From: Eublepharis macularius
Taxonomy: Eukaryota; Chordata; Lepidosauria; Squamata; Eublepharidae
Assembly (NCBI RefSeq): GCF_028583425.1
Contig: NC_072807.1
Span: 32,803,001 to 32,867,000 of the forward strand
Reading direction: 5' to 3'
DNA: 64,000 nt
Part shown: one piece after another, positions 52,366 through 63,056 of the stretch
Layout: each line of letters starts with the position of its first letter
Position numbering within the stretch: the stretch's first letter is position 1
The notes under the pieces: model-generated
What the model was told of the DNA's origin: nothing
Database searches by the model: none
What the model saw: only the letters and a program-made list of their open reading frames with translations
Program-made: the position numbers and the translations under genes

Positions 52366-52860
52366 GCCTCTCCCCATATGTATCCCAGAGGATGCTCCGT
52401 TCAACAAATAAACAACCGTTGGTGGTCCCTGGCCCAAGGGAGGTCTGCCTGGCCTCGACCAGAGCCAGGACCTCTTTGGTCCTGGCACCAACCTGGTGGA
52501 ACTCTCTGTCTGAGGAAACCAGGGCCCGGATTTGTTATCTTTCCGCCGCGCCTGAAAGACGGAGATGTTCCGCCAGGCATATGGTGGAGGCATATGGTGA
52601 AGATCTGTCCACCACTCCACATATGAGCCAGGGCTTGAAAAGCAGTATTTTATCATCGCCCTCTGAAGAGAAGCTGTATTATATAAAGTTGTATTATATA
52701 AAGTTGTATTATATAAAGTTGTTTTAATGTTATTTGTATACTGTTTTATCTGTTTTTAACTGTATTTATGTAATTTGAAATGTTCTACTCCGCCCTGAGC
52801 CTGCCTGGTGGGGAGGGTGGACTAAAAATCTAATTAATACATAATAAATAAATAATAAAT
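52366..52860 (+). repeat. CR1-type LINE 3' end
   Basis: GCACCAACCTGGTGGAACTC and CGCCAGGCATATGGTG are the usual LINE ORF2 end; then a three-copy 17-bp tandem (TTGTATTATATAAAG) and a TAATAAATAAATAA tail. Confidence 0.75.
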
Positions 52861-52951
52861 GCAGGGTGGTTTGCCATTGCCTTCCCCGGTCATCTACACT
52901 TTACCCCCAGGAAACTGGGAACTCATTTTACCAGCCTTGGAAAGATGGAAG

Positions 52952-53457
52952 CAACAAAACACAATTTCCCGTGCAATAACAATGTCTCCCTATTTTATTT
53001 ACAGTAATTGCATAATTTAACAGAACTATACCACATGTAACCAGTTCTAGGAAAAATTATTTTGCAGGCGTCATATATGCTCCAAAGTCCATACATAAAG
53101 TGTCCAGTGCTTCAAGTGCTCTATTAATATTGCAACAGGTATTAAAGTGCAAATGCTTCCTAGCACCATGTACACATTAATTATTTCATACAAGCTCGCC
53201 TTATATTCCAACTGGAGTTGGGTATAGTCCAAAATTTGGTTCCAATAAACTGTGTAGTTCACAGATCACAAGTAGACCTTTGCGTGTATTCTTTAGGTGT
53301 ACATTGATAATTCTGTGACATCATTATTCTAACGGAAGGTCCAGATCACCATTGTATCCGTTTCCAAACTCTTTCTCAAAGAACACAGTTGTCAAAGTTT
53401 CATGCAGCTACCACTCCATATTAGTCATCAGTTTTCCAATTTTCACCATTTGCAATC
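52952..53457 (-). mobile_element. 506-bp retroposed element with 17-bp TSD
   Basis: CCTTGGAAAGATGGAAG lies on both sides (52935-52951, 53458-53474), typical of target-primed reverse transcription. The interior has no clear ORF and no poly(A). Most likely the 3' region of a retroelement. Confidence 0.75.
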
Positions 53458-53788
53458 CCTTGGAAAGATGGAAGGCTGAGTCAACCTTGAGCCGGCTACC
53501 TGAACCCAGCTTCCTCCAGGATCGAACTCAGGTCATGATGAGCAGAGCTTGGGCTGCAGTACTGTAGCTTACCACTCTGCACCAGGGGGCTCAGTCCTAT
53601 CCAAGATAGGACTCCTATTTTTTTTTTAATCTGTCATTGAAATATCCACAAATCTCCCTCTTGGAGATCCATGGGTGGTTCCACCACAGTTTCCAGCAGC
53701 ACTGTACCTGAGAAAGGCTTTACATATGGGTTCAAGTCTTGACCTATGGCTGCTTCACTATGCATTGTGATTCCTTGACCCACATTGT

Positions 53789-54025
53789 GCCTGCCGGTGA
53801 GGTGTAGTGGTTAGGGTTCCTAGGTTACAGAACCCAGGTTCGACTCTCTGATCTGCCATAGAAGCTTGCTGGGCGACCTTGGGCCACTCATAGACTTTCA
53901 GCTTAAGCTACCCACAGGGTTGTTGTGAGGTTAAAATAGAGGAGAGGTTGATGTAAGCTGCTTTCAGTCCCCATTGGAAAGAAAACTGGGGTATAAATGA
54001 AGTAAATAAAATAAAATAAAAGGCT
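53789..54025 (+). repeat. tRNA-derived SINE, full length
   Basis: GGTGTAGTGGTTAGGGTTCC (box A), AGGTTCGACTCTC (B box), GGCGACCTTGGGCCACTC, GGGTTGTTGTGAGG, tail AAATAAAATAAAATAAAA. Confidence 0.9.
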
Positions 54026-54199
54026 GCAGAGTATTTTTAGTACTGCTTTGGAAATCAGTTCTGTTTCTCCAGGGAATGCAATTTCTACTGTAATGCACAA
54101 TGAAGACACCATCCATAATTTGGGCCGCCCTTGCTTTGCCTCTTCCAAGGTGAAACATCCTTTTCCTCCATCCCCATCATGCCAAATCCCATCCCTTCA

Positions 54200-54418
54200 T
54201 AAGGTTGCCAACCTCCAGGTGAGGGCTGGAGCTCTCCCAGAATTAAAACTGATTTCCTGACTACAGAGATCAGTTCTGCTGGAGGAAAAGGCAACTTGGA
54301 TGGGTAGACCAAGGGCACCACATCCCTGCTGAACACTCTCCCCTTCCCAAATGCCATCCTCCTCAGATTTTGCCCTCCAATCACCAGGACATTTTTAACC
54401 CCGATTTGGCAGCCCCTA
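54200..54418 (+). mobile_element. hAT-type MITE (TAGGGTTGCC family)
   Basis: The ends are TAAGGTTGCC and GGCAGCCCCTA. The flanks TCCCTTCA and TCTCTTTG are weakly similar. Confidence 0.82.
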
Positions 54419-54427
54419 TCTCTTTGT

Positions 54428-54662
54428 AGATAGATCAAGATGGGTAGCTGTGTTAGTCTGCCTGTAGCAGTGGAAAAGAGCAAGAGTCCAGTAGCAACTA
54501 TAAGACTAACAACATTTATGGTAGGGTATGAGCTTTCATGAGCCACAGCTCACTTCTTCAGCTACCTGGTATCTGAAGAAGTGAGCAGTGGCTCATGAAA
54601 GCTCATACCTACTACTAATTTTGTTAGTCTGATAGATGCTACTGGACTCTTGCACTTTTCCA
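54428..54662. mobile_element. PLE-type hairpin element
   Basis: CTCTTTGT on both sides (54420-54427, 54663-54670). Arms GTAGGGTATGAGCTTTCATG and inverse. CTGAAGA (54573) and GAAA (54597) enclose a TGAGC/GCTCA hairpin. Confidence 0.82.
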
Positions 54663-54679
54663 CTCTTTGTGTTCTTCCA

Positions 54680-55490
54680 GTGTCGCAAATCACCCACTGC
54701 TGGGGCGGCTTCATTACCAACTGTTCCAGTTCAGAGTTTTGCAAAATAGTTAATGAGACCCATTCTTTCAAGACTCCCTGCCCCAGCCTGAATGCCCTCT
54801 GAGTCAATCAAGACCACAGCAGGCCAGCGTCAGAGTACATTGCGGTGGACACAGTTGAAGTGTAGTCTGCCAGCTCGACACATCTGCATTGTTGTTCCTG
54901 GATGTTTGTAAAAGCTTTTCCCACTGCCACCAAGCAAGCGTCTCCAGGGCTGAGCAAAAGAGAAGCACACAGACACGTACACGCAAGCCTGCCTGAGGTC
55001 CCCGAGTTGTGCTGCACGAAACCAGCCTCCGGCTAGCCTGCATAGAAGGGTTCCCATTTGGCTGCCTTAGCCAGATGCTCAAGGCAGAGACGGCACAGCA
55101 CTGGTTTCAGCTGGGACAAAGAGACTGCAGGCTGGTAGAAAATACAGGGGGGTATAAGGGCACAGGTCAGCATCCTTTATTAAAGAAGGCGTGCGTTCTT
55201 GCCGTGTTGTAGACACCACCTGAGCTCTCTTTTTCATAGATGTTTAGAACATGTTTACACTGTCTTCCCACCCAGTTTAGGGTCTCAAACGTGGAGAACA
55301 ATGAAAACCATTTAAAAATACACGTTATAAAACCAATTTTTAAAAAAGCACATGAACAATTAAAATATATAAACAGGAAGCAGTGAGGGAACGCCCAACA
55401 AAACAGCAAAGTTTTCTTGTGCTGGCAAAAGGAAAGGGGACTGATGAATCTCCCTGGAGAGGGAATTCCATATGGGGTTGAGTTGAGTTT
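54680..55490. other. Intergenic, no gene recognised
   Basis: Overlapping short open frames show no protein similarity. Confidence 0.35.
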
Positions 55491-55499
55491 TATGACTCT

Positions 55500-55700
55500 G
55501 ACCTGAATAGCTCAGGAAAGCTTGATCTCATCAGGTTTCAGAAGCTAAGCAGGGTTGGCCTTAGTTAGTAATTGGATGGGAGACCTCCAATGAGGACCAG
55601 GGTTGCAGAGGCAGGCAATGGCAAATCACCTCTGATAGTCTCTTGCTATGAAAATTCCACCAGGGGTTGCCCTAAGTTAACTATGACTTGAGGGCATGCT
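55500..55700 (+). repeat. 5S rRNA-derived SINE
   Basis: GAAGCTAAGCAGGGTTGGCC and TTGGATGGGAGACCTCC, with tail GGGTTGCCCTAAGTTAAC. Confidence 0.88.
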
Positions 55701-55805
55701 TTGTTATTTTCTTTCTTTCTTTCTTTTTTGGAGTTCCATGAGGGTTAGAGCCTATGCCTCTCTTCTACCTGAGTCTTCCTTCCACAGAGAAAGATTTCCT
55801 CCAAT

Positions 55806-56026
55806 TAGGGTTGCCAGCCTCCAAGGTAGTGGCTGGAGATCTCCCGGAATTACAACTGGTCTCCAGACCACAGAGATCAGTTCACCTGGAGAAAATGGCT
55901 ACTTTCGGGAGTGGACTCTATGGAATTATGCCATGCCAAGGTTCTTTCCCTCCCCAAACCGCTCTTTCTCCAGGTTTCACCCTCCAGATCTCCAGGAATT
56001 TCCCAACTTGGAAGCTGGCAACCCTA
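55806..56026 (+). mobile_element. hAT-type MITE (TAGGGTTGCC family)
   Basis: The ends are TAGGGTTGCC and GGCAACCCTA. Both flanks are CCTCCAAT (55798-55805, 56027-56034). Confidence 0.93.
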
Positions 56027-56471
56027 CCTCCAATAGAGAATTTTTGTTTGTTTTCTCCTCTGATGGAGAAAAGTCTTTCTTTGTTGCAGACCGTCTGCCT
56101 GTTGCAGATTCGGTGGAAGGCAGTCATAGGATCCAACATAACTGAGGAATGCTGTAGGATCCAACTCATATGGCTATAGCACATCAGTGAATCAAACCCT
56201 AACATAGCTTCTCCTCTCCATCTCCTTCCTTATTTATACTCAAGAGTTTATACTCAACATTTTAAAATAATAATTTTCTAATTGTTCTTCCGTAATAATT
56301 ATTCTTACAGTGCAATCCTAAGCAGAGTTACTCACGTCTAAGCCCTAGCTCCAGAGTTAAGCCCTAGTTCCTAAGCTCCAGCCTAAATCTGTCACTGTTA
56401 GTTTCTCTTAATTTCCAGCTACATAGTAAAAAAAAAAGTATTTCCATTTCCCCTGAAATTCTTAAGATTGG

Positions 56472-56852
56472 TCTGTTATGCAGATAGGAAGTTAATTTTG
56501 CCATTATTATGTACTGAGCTTGGTGCTCAGAATGATTTCAGCCCAGAGTGCTATCAGCTCAACACAACACGCTTTATTGCAAGCCAAAACAGACAGATGA
56601 CAGGAGACACAGAAGCTCAATGTGAGCCAATATATACATACAAACCCCGCCTTGATAATAACCAGTAACCAATAGGAACATGTACTTTAGAATGCCATCA
56701 TTTGCATGAATTATATACAATGTATTGGACTAGCAGGCCAATGATTGGTCTTTATTAGAGAGGACCGATTGGCTGCTGCCCACAGAATGTAACCAATGAC
56801 ATTTCAGTCATTAAGAACCTAGACATAACCTGAAGCTCAACACAGTGCATAA
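56472..56852 (-). mobile_element. Probable solo LTR
   Basis: TGTTATGCA and TGCATAACA bound 381 bp. The - strand has a TATA-like GTATGTATATATTGG, AATAAAGCG (poly(A) signal) about 80 bp later, then an end in CA. No PBS, PPT or matching short TSD was seen beside it, so this is a reading of internal order only. Confidence 0.55.
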
Positions 56853-57420
56853 CATTCAATACATTAAGAGGCCTTGCTCAGCCCTATTTTAACCCAATAC
56901 ATAACTGCCATAGACACATATTTATACAGTTTATTCATCCATTCAATCACATCTGGACAAGATTCTGCCTTCCATTTTGTTGCATACACTACTCTTGCCG
57001 CCATCCCCATATATTTTAAAAGTTCACCGTGTACTTTTGCTAGGTAAAATATTTAATAACATGATTTTAGGATTCAACACAAAGCGAAACCTTAGTATCT
57101 GTTGCATCTATTTGTGACTTTTTATCCAATATTTTCTCGCCTTCTTACATATCCACCACAAATGATAGAACATTGCATCCTGTACATTGACATTTCCAAC
57201 ACCTTCCACTGTAATCCTTATTGGTTCTTTCAATGTCCTTGGGTGTGATATAACATCTAAAAAACATTTTATTCCAACTCTCTCTTAACATCTGACAAAA
57301 TGATCAAGTTTAATTTCTTTTGTCCATAAGTTTTCCCATTGGCTCATAGAAACACTTTCTCCAAAAGCTTGCATCCATTTTATCATACAATTTTTCTGAT
57401 TCTGTGCCATATCCTCCTCG

Positions 57421-57795
57421 AGTCTCAGTGAGAAAGGCGGACTATAAATGACATAAATAAATAATAAAAAATACATATTATCTGTTGCTTTAAATATATA
57501 CTCCTGTATACTACCTGTGCTTTATGTTGTTTAATGTAAGTCGTAGAATTGATTATGTTCTGTTTCAACAATTCCTCAACCCCGTACTGGATCCTTGCTA
57601 ATACTATGTCTTTGTAAACGTATATTCATTTACCCCATGTTGTTGTTTATGGAAATGTTCTTGACATTGTATGGAAATGCCTGCCCTTGTCCTTGCCACT
57701 GATTGTACTAATCTCACACTATGTAATCCGCCTTGAGTCTCAGTGAGAAAGGCGGAATGTAAATGACATAAATAAATAAATATAGCAGTAGAATT
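57421..57795 (+). repeat. Two LINE 3' tails inserted in L1
   Basis: CTCAGTGAGAAAGGCGGACT ending in AAATAAATAATAAAA (57425-57475), then a longer copy ending CTCAGTGAGAAAGGCGGAAT and AAATAAATAAAT (57480-57790). Confidence 0.75.
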
Positions 57796-57852
57796 TTATA
57801 TACTTTTCCTAATAGATGTTCTGAATTTCCACAGATTAGTTGTTCAAACACA

Positions 57853-58013
57853 GGCCGATTCCAGACGGCCCTCCCCATCCCGAAACGTCGCGCATCGTTG
57901 CACGGAAAACGCGAAATATCGCGTTTTCTCGCACGAGTTTTGCACGATATTTCGCATTTTCTGCGCAATGACGCGTGACGTTTCAGGATGGGGAGGGCCG
58001 TCTGGAATCGGCC
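57853..58013. mobile_element. Foldback MITE, GGCCGATTCC ends (copy F6)
   Basis: The ends GGCCGATTCCAGACGGCC and GGCCGTCTGGAATCGGCC, with ACA on both sides. 161 bp, nearly a perfect palindrome, centre TTTTCTCGCACGAGTTTTGC. Confidence 0.9.
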
Positions 58014-58592
58014 ACAGTGTTTTTCTTCCTTAATCAGCCATCTTCTTTGGATAACTGCTCTTTGAGTTTGGACACCATTTGATAATGCATCAATTGTGGG
58101 ATTTTTTCCCCCGAAGCATGAATTTCTTGCCATGTTTTTATCTTTCCTTGCTTATCCATTGCGGCAGTGTTTCTTCTTGATTCTTCTCCGCTCAATCCAT
58201 TCATAGAATAACACGGAAGCAAGATTTCTTCTCTACCCTTGATCCCAGTTGGAGGTTATAGCTTTTTCTCTCTCTTTCAGAAGGTTTGATGGAATTCTTT
58301 GTGGCCCCATTTCTAAACAGGCAACAGGATGAAAAGGACAGCAGCTTCCCCAGTTAAAAATGTTCTTCCCTGGCCTTGTTTTGAAATGTAGCTCTTGTGA
58401 AGGTGAGGGCCTTCTGTTTTCATTCTCCCAGAGCTTCTGAACATTTAATAGGTTTGTAAGAAGGAGGTGCTATTTTTCCTAGCAAGGTAGATAGTACTTA
58501 ACACTTGTATCGTACTTGAGTGCTTTCAGAGTGCTTCATGTTCATTAACTCTCCTTGGTAACATCTCAATCGGAAGATTGAGATGTGCTGTC

Positions 58593-59276
58593 TAGGGCCG
58601 GATCTAGGGGGGAGCAGGGGGGTAGTCTGCCGCCGGCGGCGCCAGGGAGGGGGCGCCAGGAGCAGCTCCCAGCTGCCGGAGCGTGCAGGCGGCAGTGCAG
58701 GCAGCCTCACAGCCCCCCATGCTGCCTTTTGCCTGCCTTGCAAGGCAGGGGGTGTGTGGCAAGCCGGCTGCCCCCTGTCCTGCGGGGCAGGCAAAAACAG
58801 CGCGGGGGGCCACGCTGCCTTTTGCCTGCCCTGGAGAGCAGGGGGTGCTCGGCAAGCCAGCCGCCCCCTGTCCTCTCCTGCGGGGCAGGCAAAAGCCACG
58901 CGGGCGGCTGCGAGGCCACCCGCGCCATTCGCCTGCAGGGAGGTGAATGCCGTGGGCAGCCTCGCAGCCTCTCGCACTGCTTTCGCCTGCCCTGGAGGGC
59001 AGGGGGTGCATGGCAAGCCGGCTGCCCCCTGTCCTGCAGAGCAGGCAAAAGCAGCGCAGCGGGCTGTGAGGCCCCCTGTGCCATTCACCTGCAGGGAGGC
59101 GAATGGGGCGGGCGGCTTCTCAGACCCGCACACTGCTTCCGTCCGCCCTGCGTGATGATGTCACCAAAGTGACATCATTACACAGGGCGGGGAGTGCATG
59201 CGTGCTGCACGTGCACGCGCACAAGGCAGTCAGCCAAGGGTTGCCCTGGGCGTGGGCAACCCTGGATCCGGCGCTG
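58593..59276. mobile_element. GC-rich hAT-type element (684 bp) resembling a CpG island
   Basis: The ends TAGGGCCGGATC and GATCCGGCGCTG are inverted. Both flanks are GTGCTGTC (58585-58592, 59277-59284), a perfect 8-bp TSD. The interior consists of degenerate GC-rich repeats (GGGGCAGGCAAAAGC, TGCCTTTTGCCTGCC) that leave long frames open on both strands without protein similarity. Confidence 0.88.
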
Positions 59277-59284
59277 GTGCTGTC

Positions 59285-59480
59285 TATCCACTTTTCCACT
59301 TATGCAGCCAGATCTTGTTCTTGCTTCCTCATTTTTTTATCTTCACAACAGCCCTGTGAGGCAGGTGATGCTGAGAGAGAGCAGCTAACTCAAGATCACC
59401 CAGCGAGCTTCCATAGCCCAGTGCACATTTGAATTCGAGACTGCTGGCTCTTTACCTGACTCTTTCACTACTACACATGG
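59285..59480 (-). repeat. tRNA-derived SINE
   Basis: The reverse strand has the head near 59475, CTTGAGTTAGCTGCTCTC and CACAGGGCTGTTGTGAAG. Confidence 0.7.
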
Positions 59481-59814
59481 GGCAATCCTTGAAGATGGTT
59501 CATAAATTTCTACTAATATTTTTTTTAATGGCAGCTAGAACCCATTGTAAAAACCCAGCCTGTTTGTTTAAACAGCATTGCCATCCACCTTGCCTCTGGG
59601 CTGAATTCAAGGTGCTGGTTTTGACCTTTAAAGCACGGAGTATCACCAACCGTCAATGGAACCTAGATGCTGCAGAGTAGATTGCTTCGGATGGGGAATT
59701 AACTGAAGACTTTGCAATGCTGGTGAGCAGGAGATAGAGGGGGTCTTTGCTCTAGGGCCATGGAATGTCCTCCTCCTCCAACTTTGGGAGAAGGATGAGG
59801 GCCTCAGCCAACAG

Positions 59815-60055
59815 GGAAACTCATGGCACGGTGGTAGAGCATCTGCTTGACATGTAGAAGGTCCCAGGTTCAATCCTTGGCATCTTCAGTTAAAAAGACC
59901 AGACAGTAGGTGATGTGAAAGACCTCCACCTGAGACCCTGGAGATTTGCTGTCAGCCAAAGTATCACCGACTGTCAATAAAACCAAAGTTTGAGCCTGCA
60001 TTGTGGGGAGAGCGTACTATAAGTCTAAAAAATAAATATAAATAAATAAATGAAG
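59815..60055 (+). repeat. tRNA-derived SINE joined to a LINE tail
   Basis: GGCACGGTGGTAGAGCATCT, AGGTTCAATCCTTGG, GAGACCCTGGAG; then GAGCCTGCATTGTGGGGAGA and AAATAAATAAAT from about 59955. Confidence 0.75.
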
Positions 60056-60084
60056 TGGGTACATGTAAGAATTATATGTGCCTG

Positions 60085-60280
60085 TGGAGAGCTCAGGTGA
60101 GCCTGATCTCGTCAAATCCCAGAAGTTAAGCATGGTCAGCCTTGGTTAGTAGTTGGATGGGAGACCTCCAACGAAGACCAGGGTTGCAGAGGCAGGCAAT
60201 GGCAAACTTGTTAGTCTCTTGCCATGAAAACCCCACCAGGGGTTGCCATAAGTCAGCTATGACTTGAGGGCACTCTCCAC
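60085..60280 (+). repeat. 5S rRNA-derived SINE
   Basis: CAGAAGTTAAGCATGGTCAG and TTGGATGGGAGACCTCC, with tail GGGTTGCCATAAGTCAGC. Confidence 0.88.
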
Positions 60281-60494
60281 CACCACCACATGGAATTAAT
60301 CATATATTTCTGGGAGAGTGAGCCATAAGCACGGCACTTTCTTGATAAAGAATTCTTGAAACACGGTGGCAAGCCAGCTCCTTGTTAGGTGGGGTCGTGA
60401 GGGTGTCTTCTCCCCTACAAGAAGAAAAAATTTAAAAGAACAAGAATCATCAGCCCTGAAGATACTGATTGCACTAGACACTTTATTGGACTGT

Positions 60495-60612
60495 GGGCCA
60501 AGCTACACATGACGAATGACACTTGAATGGCAAGTGGATTGAGTGGAGGGCAAGTGAACAGGGAGAAATACACTTGCCGTTCAAGTGTCATTCGTCATGT
60601 GTAGCTTGGCCC
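60495..60612. mobile_element. Short foldback MITE, GGGCCAAGC family (118 bp)
   Basis: The ends GGGCCAAGCTACACATGACG and CGTCATGTGTAGCTTGGCCC. Same length and interior as 63862-63979. Flanks TGT and TTA. Confidence 0.88.
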
Positions 60613-61320
60613 TTACTTGAGATTCACATAATTCAGCCACATTGTGAATTTTTAGCAGTACTGTTGTAGGTGGATGAAATTAGCTCTTAACTCTGGGACT
60701 CTTTGTATATTAACTACAGCGTGTACTCTATTACTTTATTGGAAATTTCTGTGGTTTATATAATCACTCTGTAAATGATGTAAAGGATTGTTAATGATGG
60801 TTGTGTTGCATAATGGTGACACTCGCTCCAGAATCTTTGGTTGTACATTAGAATAATTATTTATTGAACCTAGTTTAATTTTGTGTCTTAGACTTTAGTA
60901 GCTAGCAGATTATGGGATTCCTTTTCAGCAATTTGGCTAATTACCAAATACTGACTTTGATGGACCTTCATTCACTATAAGGCGGTTTCATGAGTCCAAC
61001 ATACCATCTACAACAGATTATGTTCAAGGATTTCAAAAGAGTCTTCAAATAAAGCACCAACTTGGCCCAGTTCTCCCAAGTACAATCAATACCTCCCGTG
61101 TTGCTGCTATCTGTTTCCTTTCGGTTCCTGTGGAGAAGCATTTCTAAGATACGATGCTCCCACGGGAGACTTGATAAATCCTCTACGAGTGTTAAAATTA
61201 CTTCCCTAAACAACTTGCTTCTGTGCCGGTGTGTAAAACGCTGAGACGAGCTGCTTTAAAAAAAAATCTATGAAAGGAACGAGCGCCATGTTGGAGCCAC
61301 TTTGTTCCAACGTCCAGATA
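60613..61320. other. Intergenic, no gene recognised
   Basis: A SINE tail remnant at 60945-60990; otherwise unassigned. Confidence 0.35.
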
Positions 61321-61467
61321 GATGCAGGCCTTACAGTGGCTTGGTGGCAAAGCTGATGCTTTGCGAGCAAAAGATCTCCGTGTCGATACTTGGCATTTCC
61401 TGCTCGAGGAATCACAAATATTGAGAACTATATTGAGAAAGTCTTTGCCTCTAACACTGAAAAGCAA

Positions 61468-61865
61468 ACATATGAAGTTGCCTTATACTGAGCTAGACCT
61501 CTAGTCTATCAAGGTCAGTATTGCCTGCTCTGACTGGCAGCAGCTCTCCAGGGTCTCAGGTATTGCCTATTACCTGATCCTTTTAACTAGAGATTCTGGG
61601 AGATCGAACCAGAGCCCTTCGGCATGCAAACTAGATGCATGGAGCCAAACCCTCACACAGGGAGCTGCATAAGACTGAGTCAGACCCTTGGTCCATCAAG
61701 GTCATTATTGTCTACTCTGGCGGGCAGTGGCTCTCCATGATCTCTGGCAGAGGCCTTTCCCATCACCCACCACCTGACCTTTTTAACTGGAGATGCCGAG
61801 AATTGAACCTACAGCCTTCTGCATGCCAAGCAAGTGCTTTGCTACTGTGCCACAGTTCCGCCTTG
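61468..61865 (-). repeat. Two tRNA-derived SINEs in tandem
   Basis: 61468-61640 and 61660-61865 both read on the - strand. The second has a clear head (GTGGCACAGTAGCAAAGCAC) and B box. Confidence 0.8.
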
Positions 61866-62470
61866 CTCTCTCTGAGCCGATGGATGTTCTACTGAGAAAA
61901 CGGGTCTCTAAAATATCAAAAAGCAGTTCCCTCCCAGTTCCTTTTTCTATCCCCGTTTCTCTGATTATCTGCATCCTTTTCCTCTGGTGTCTTGTTTCTC
62001 TCTTTAAACAAAAAATAGCATTTTGCCAGAAAATAGTTATTTTGAGTACATATTTGACTGTGGTCTTACAGATGACATTTCATGTGTTTGCTTGAATGAG
62101 CATTGGGCTATACACTTTTCCCTGTGGTTGCAAGTGTTGACTTGTTTTGGTGGAGGTGACGGGAAGTATCTGTCTCTGGCCTGGGAAATCAGTCGCTCCT
62201 TCCAGGGTTGTACAGACGCCAGGTTTCTATAAGATTTGGCACTGCATCAAAACTGAGAGAGAGAGAGAAAGGAAGCCTGTTAATTTTTTTTTAAACCCTG
62301 CAATAGAAGTCCATCTTGTACTGAAGGAAGAAAAAAATCGCAGCCATGTCTGTTTTGGTGTGTCTTGAAAGAAACGATCACATTCAGCGGAGAAGTTTGG
62401 TGACAGAGAATTTCTCCAACATCATACACCAAGGGTGTAGGAAGGCACAGCATAAGTCCAAAGACTCTGA

Positions 62471-63056
62471 GAGCCAAGCTACAAGTGATGAATTACACTT
62501 GTCTGGCAAGTGAACAGACTCAGGGCCAAGCTACACATGACGAAAGACACTTGCCTGGCAAGTGGATTGAGTGGAGGGCAAGTGAACAGGGAGAAATACA
62601 CTTGCCATTCAAGTGTCATTTGTCACTTGTAGCTTGGCCCTTAAGTGTATTCTTCCCTGTTCACTTGCCATTCACTTGCTCTCCACTTGATCAAGTAGAG
62701 TGCAAGTGAATGGCAAGTGAACATGGAGGAATACACGTCAGTCTGTTCACTTGCCAGGCAAGTGTAATTCGTCACTTGTAGCTTGGCTCTCACGTGTATT
62801 CCTCCCTGTTCACTTGCCCTCCACTTGTGCTCCACTTGATCAAGTGGAGCGCAGAGGGCAAGTGAACGGGGAAGAATACACTTGCCATTCAAGTGTAATT
62901 CATCACTTGTAGCTTGGCCCTCCCTGTTCACTTGCCCTCCACTTGCACTCCACTTGATCAAGTGGAGCGCAAGTGAATGGCAAGTGAACAGGGAGGAATA
63001 CACATGAGTCTGTTCACTTGCCAGGCAAGTGTAATTCGTTACTTGTAGCTTGGCTC
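62471..63056. mobile_element. Cluster of nested foldback MITEs (GAGCCAAGC family)
   Basis: The outer pair GAGCCAAGCTACAAGTGATG and CGTTACTTGTAGCTTGGCTC is flanked by TGA on both sides. Inside are at least three further end pairs, e.g. GGGCCAAGC at 62522 with GCTTGGCCC near 62640, and right ends near 62791 and 62920. Confidence 0.85.

Larger units (their letters stand above)
52275..53600 (-). repeat. tRNA-derived SINE in three pieces
   Basis: 52275-52365, 52861-52951 and 53458-53600 read in consensus order on the - strand (head GTGGTAAGCTACAGTACTGC near 53575; B-box GAGTTCGATCC; tail CTTTTACC near 52278). A LINE tail and a 506-bp retroposed block separate them. Confidence 0.85.
56885..58265 (-). 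repeat. L1 LINE ORF2 C-terminal remnant in pieces
   Basis: The - strand encodes WWICKKARKYWIKSHK (about 57120-57170) and MIKWMQAFGESV (about 57350-57400), matching the ORF2 C-terminus; a further piece with KIKTWQEIHASGE lies at 58100-58145. Interrupted by LINE tails (57421-57795) and a foldback MITE (57853-58013). Internal stops make it dead. Confidence 0.8.

Noticed and set aside
58498-59172. Long overlapping open frames (up to 211 codons) on both strands, rich in Ala, Gly, Pro and Arg
   Set aside because: They lie in a GC-rich transposon with exact TSDs; stop codons are rare there by composition alone, frames overlap on both strands, and no protein family is recognisable.
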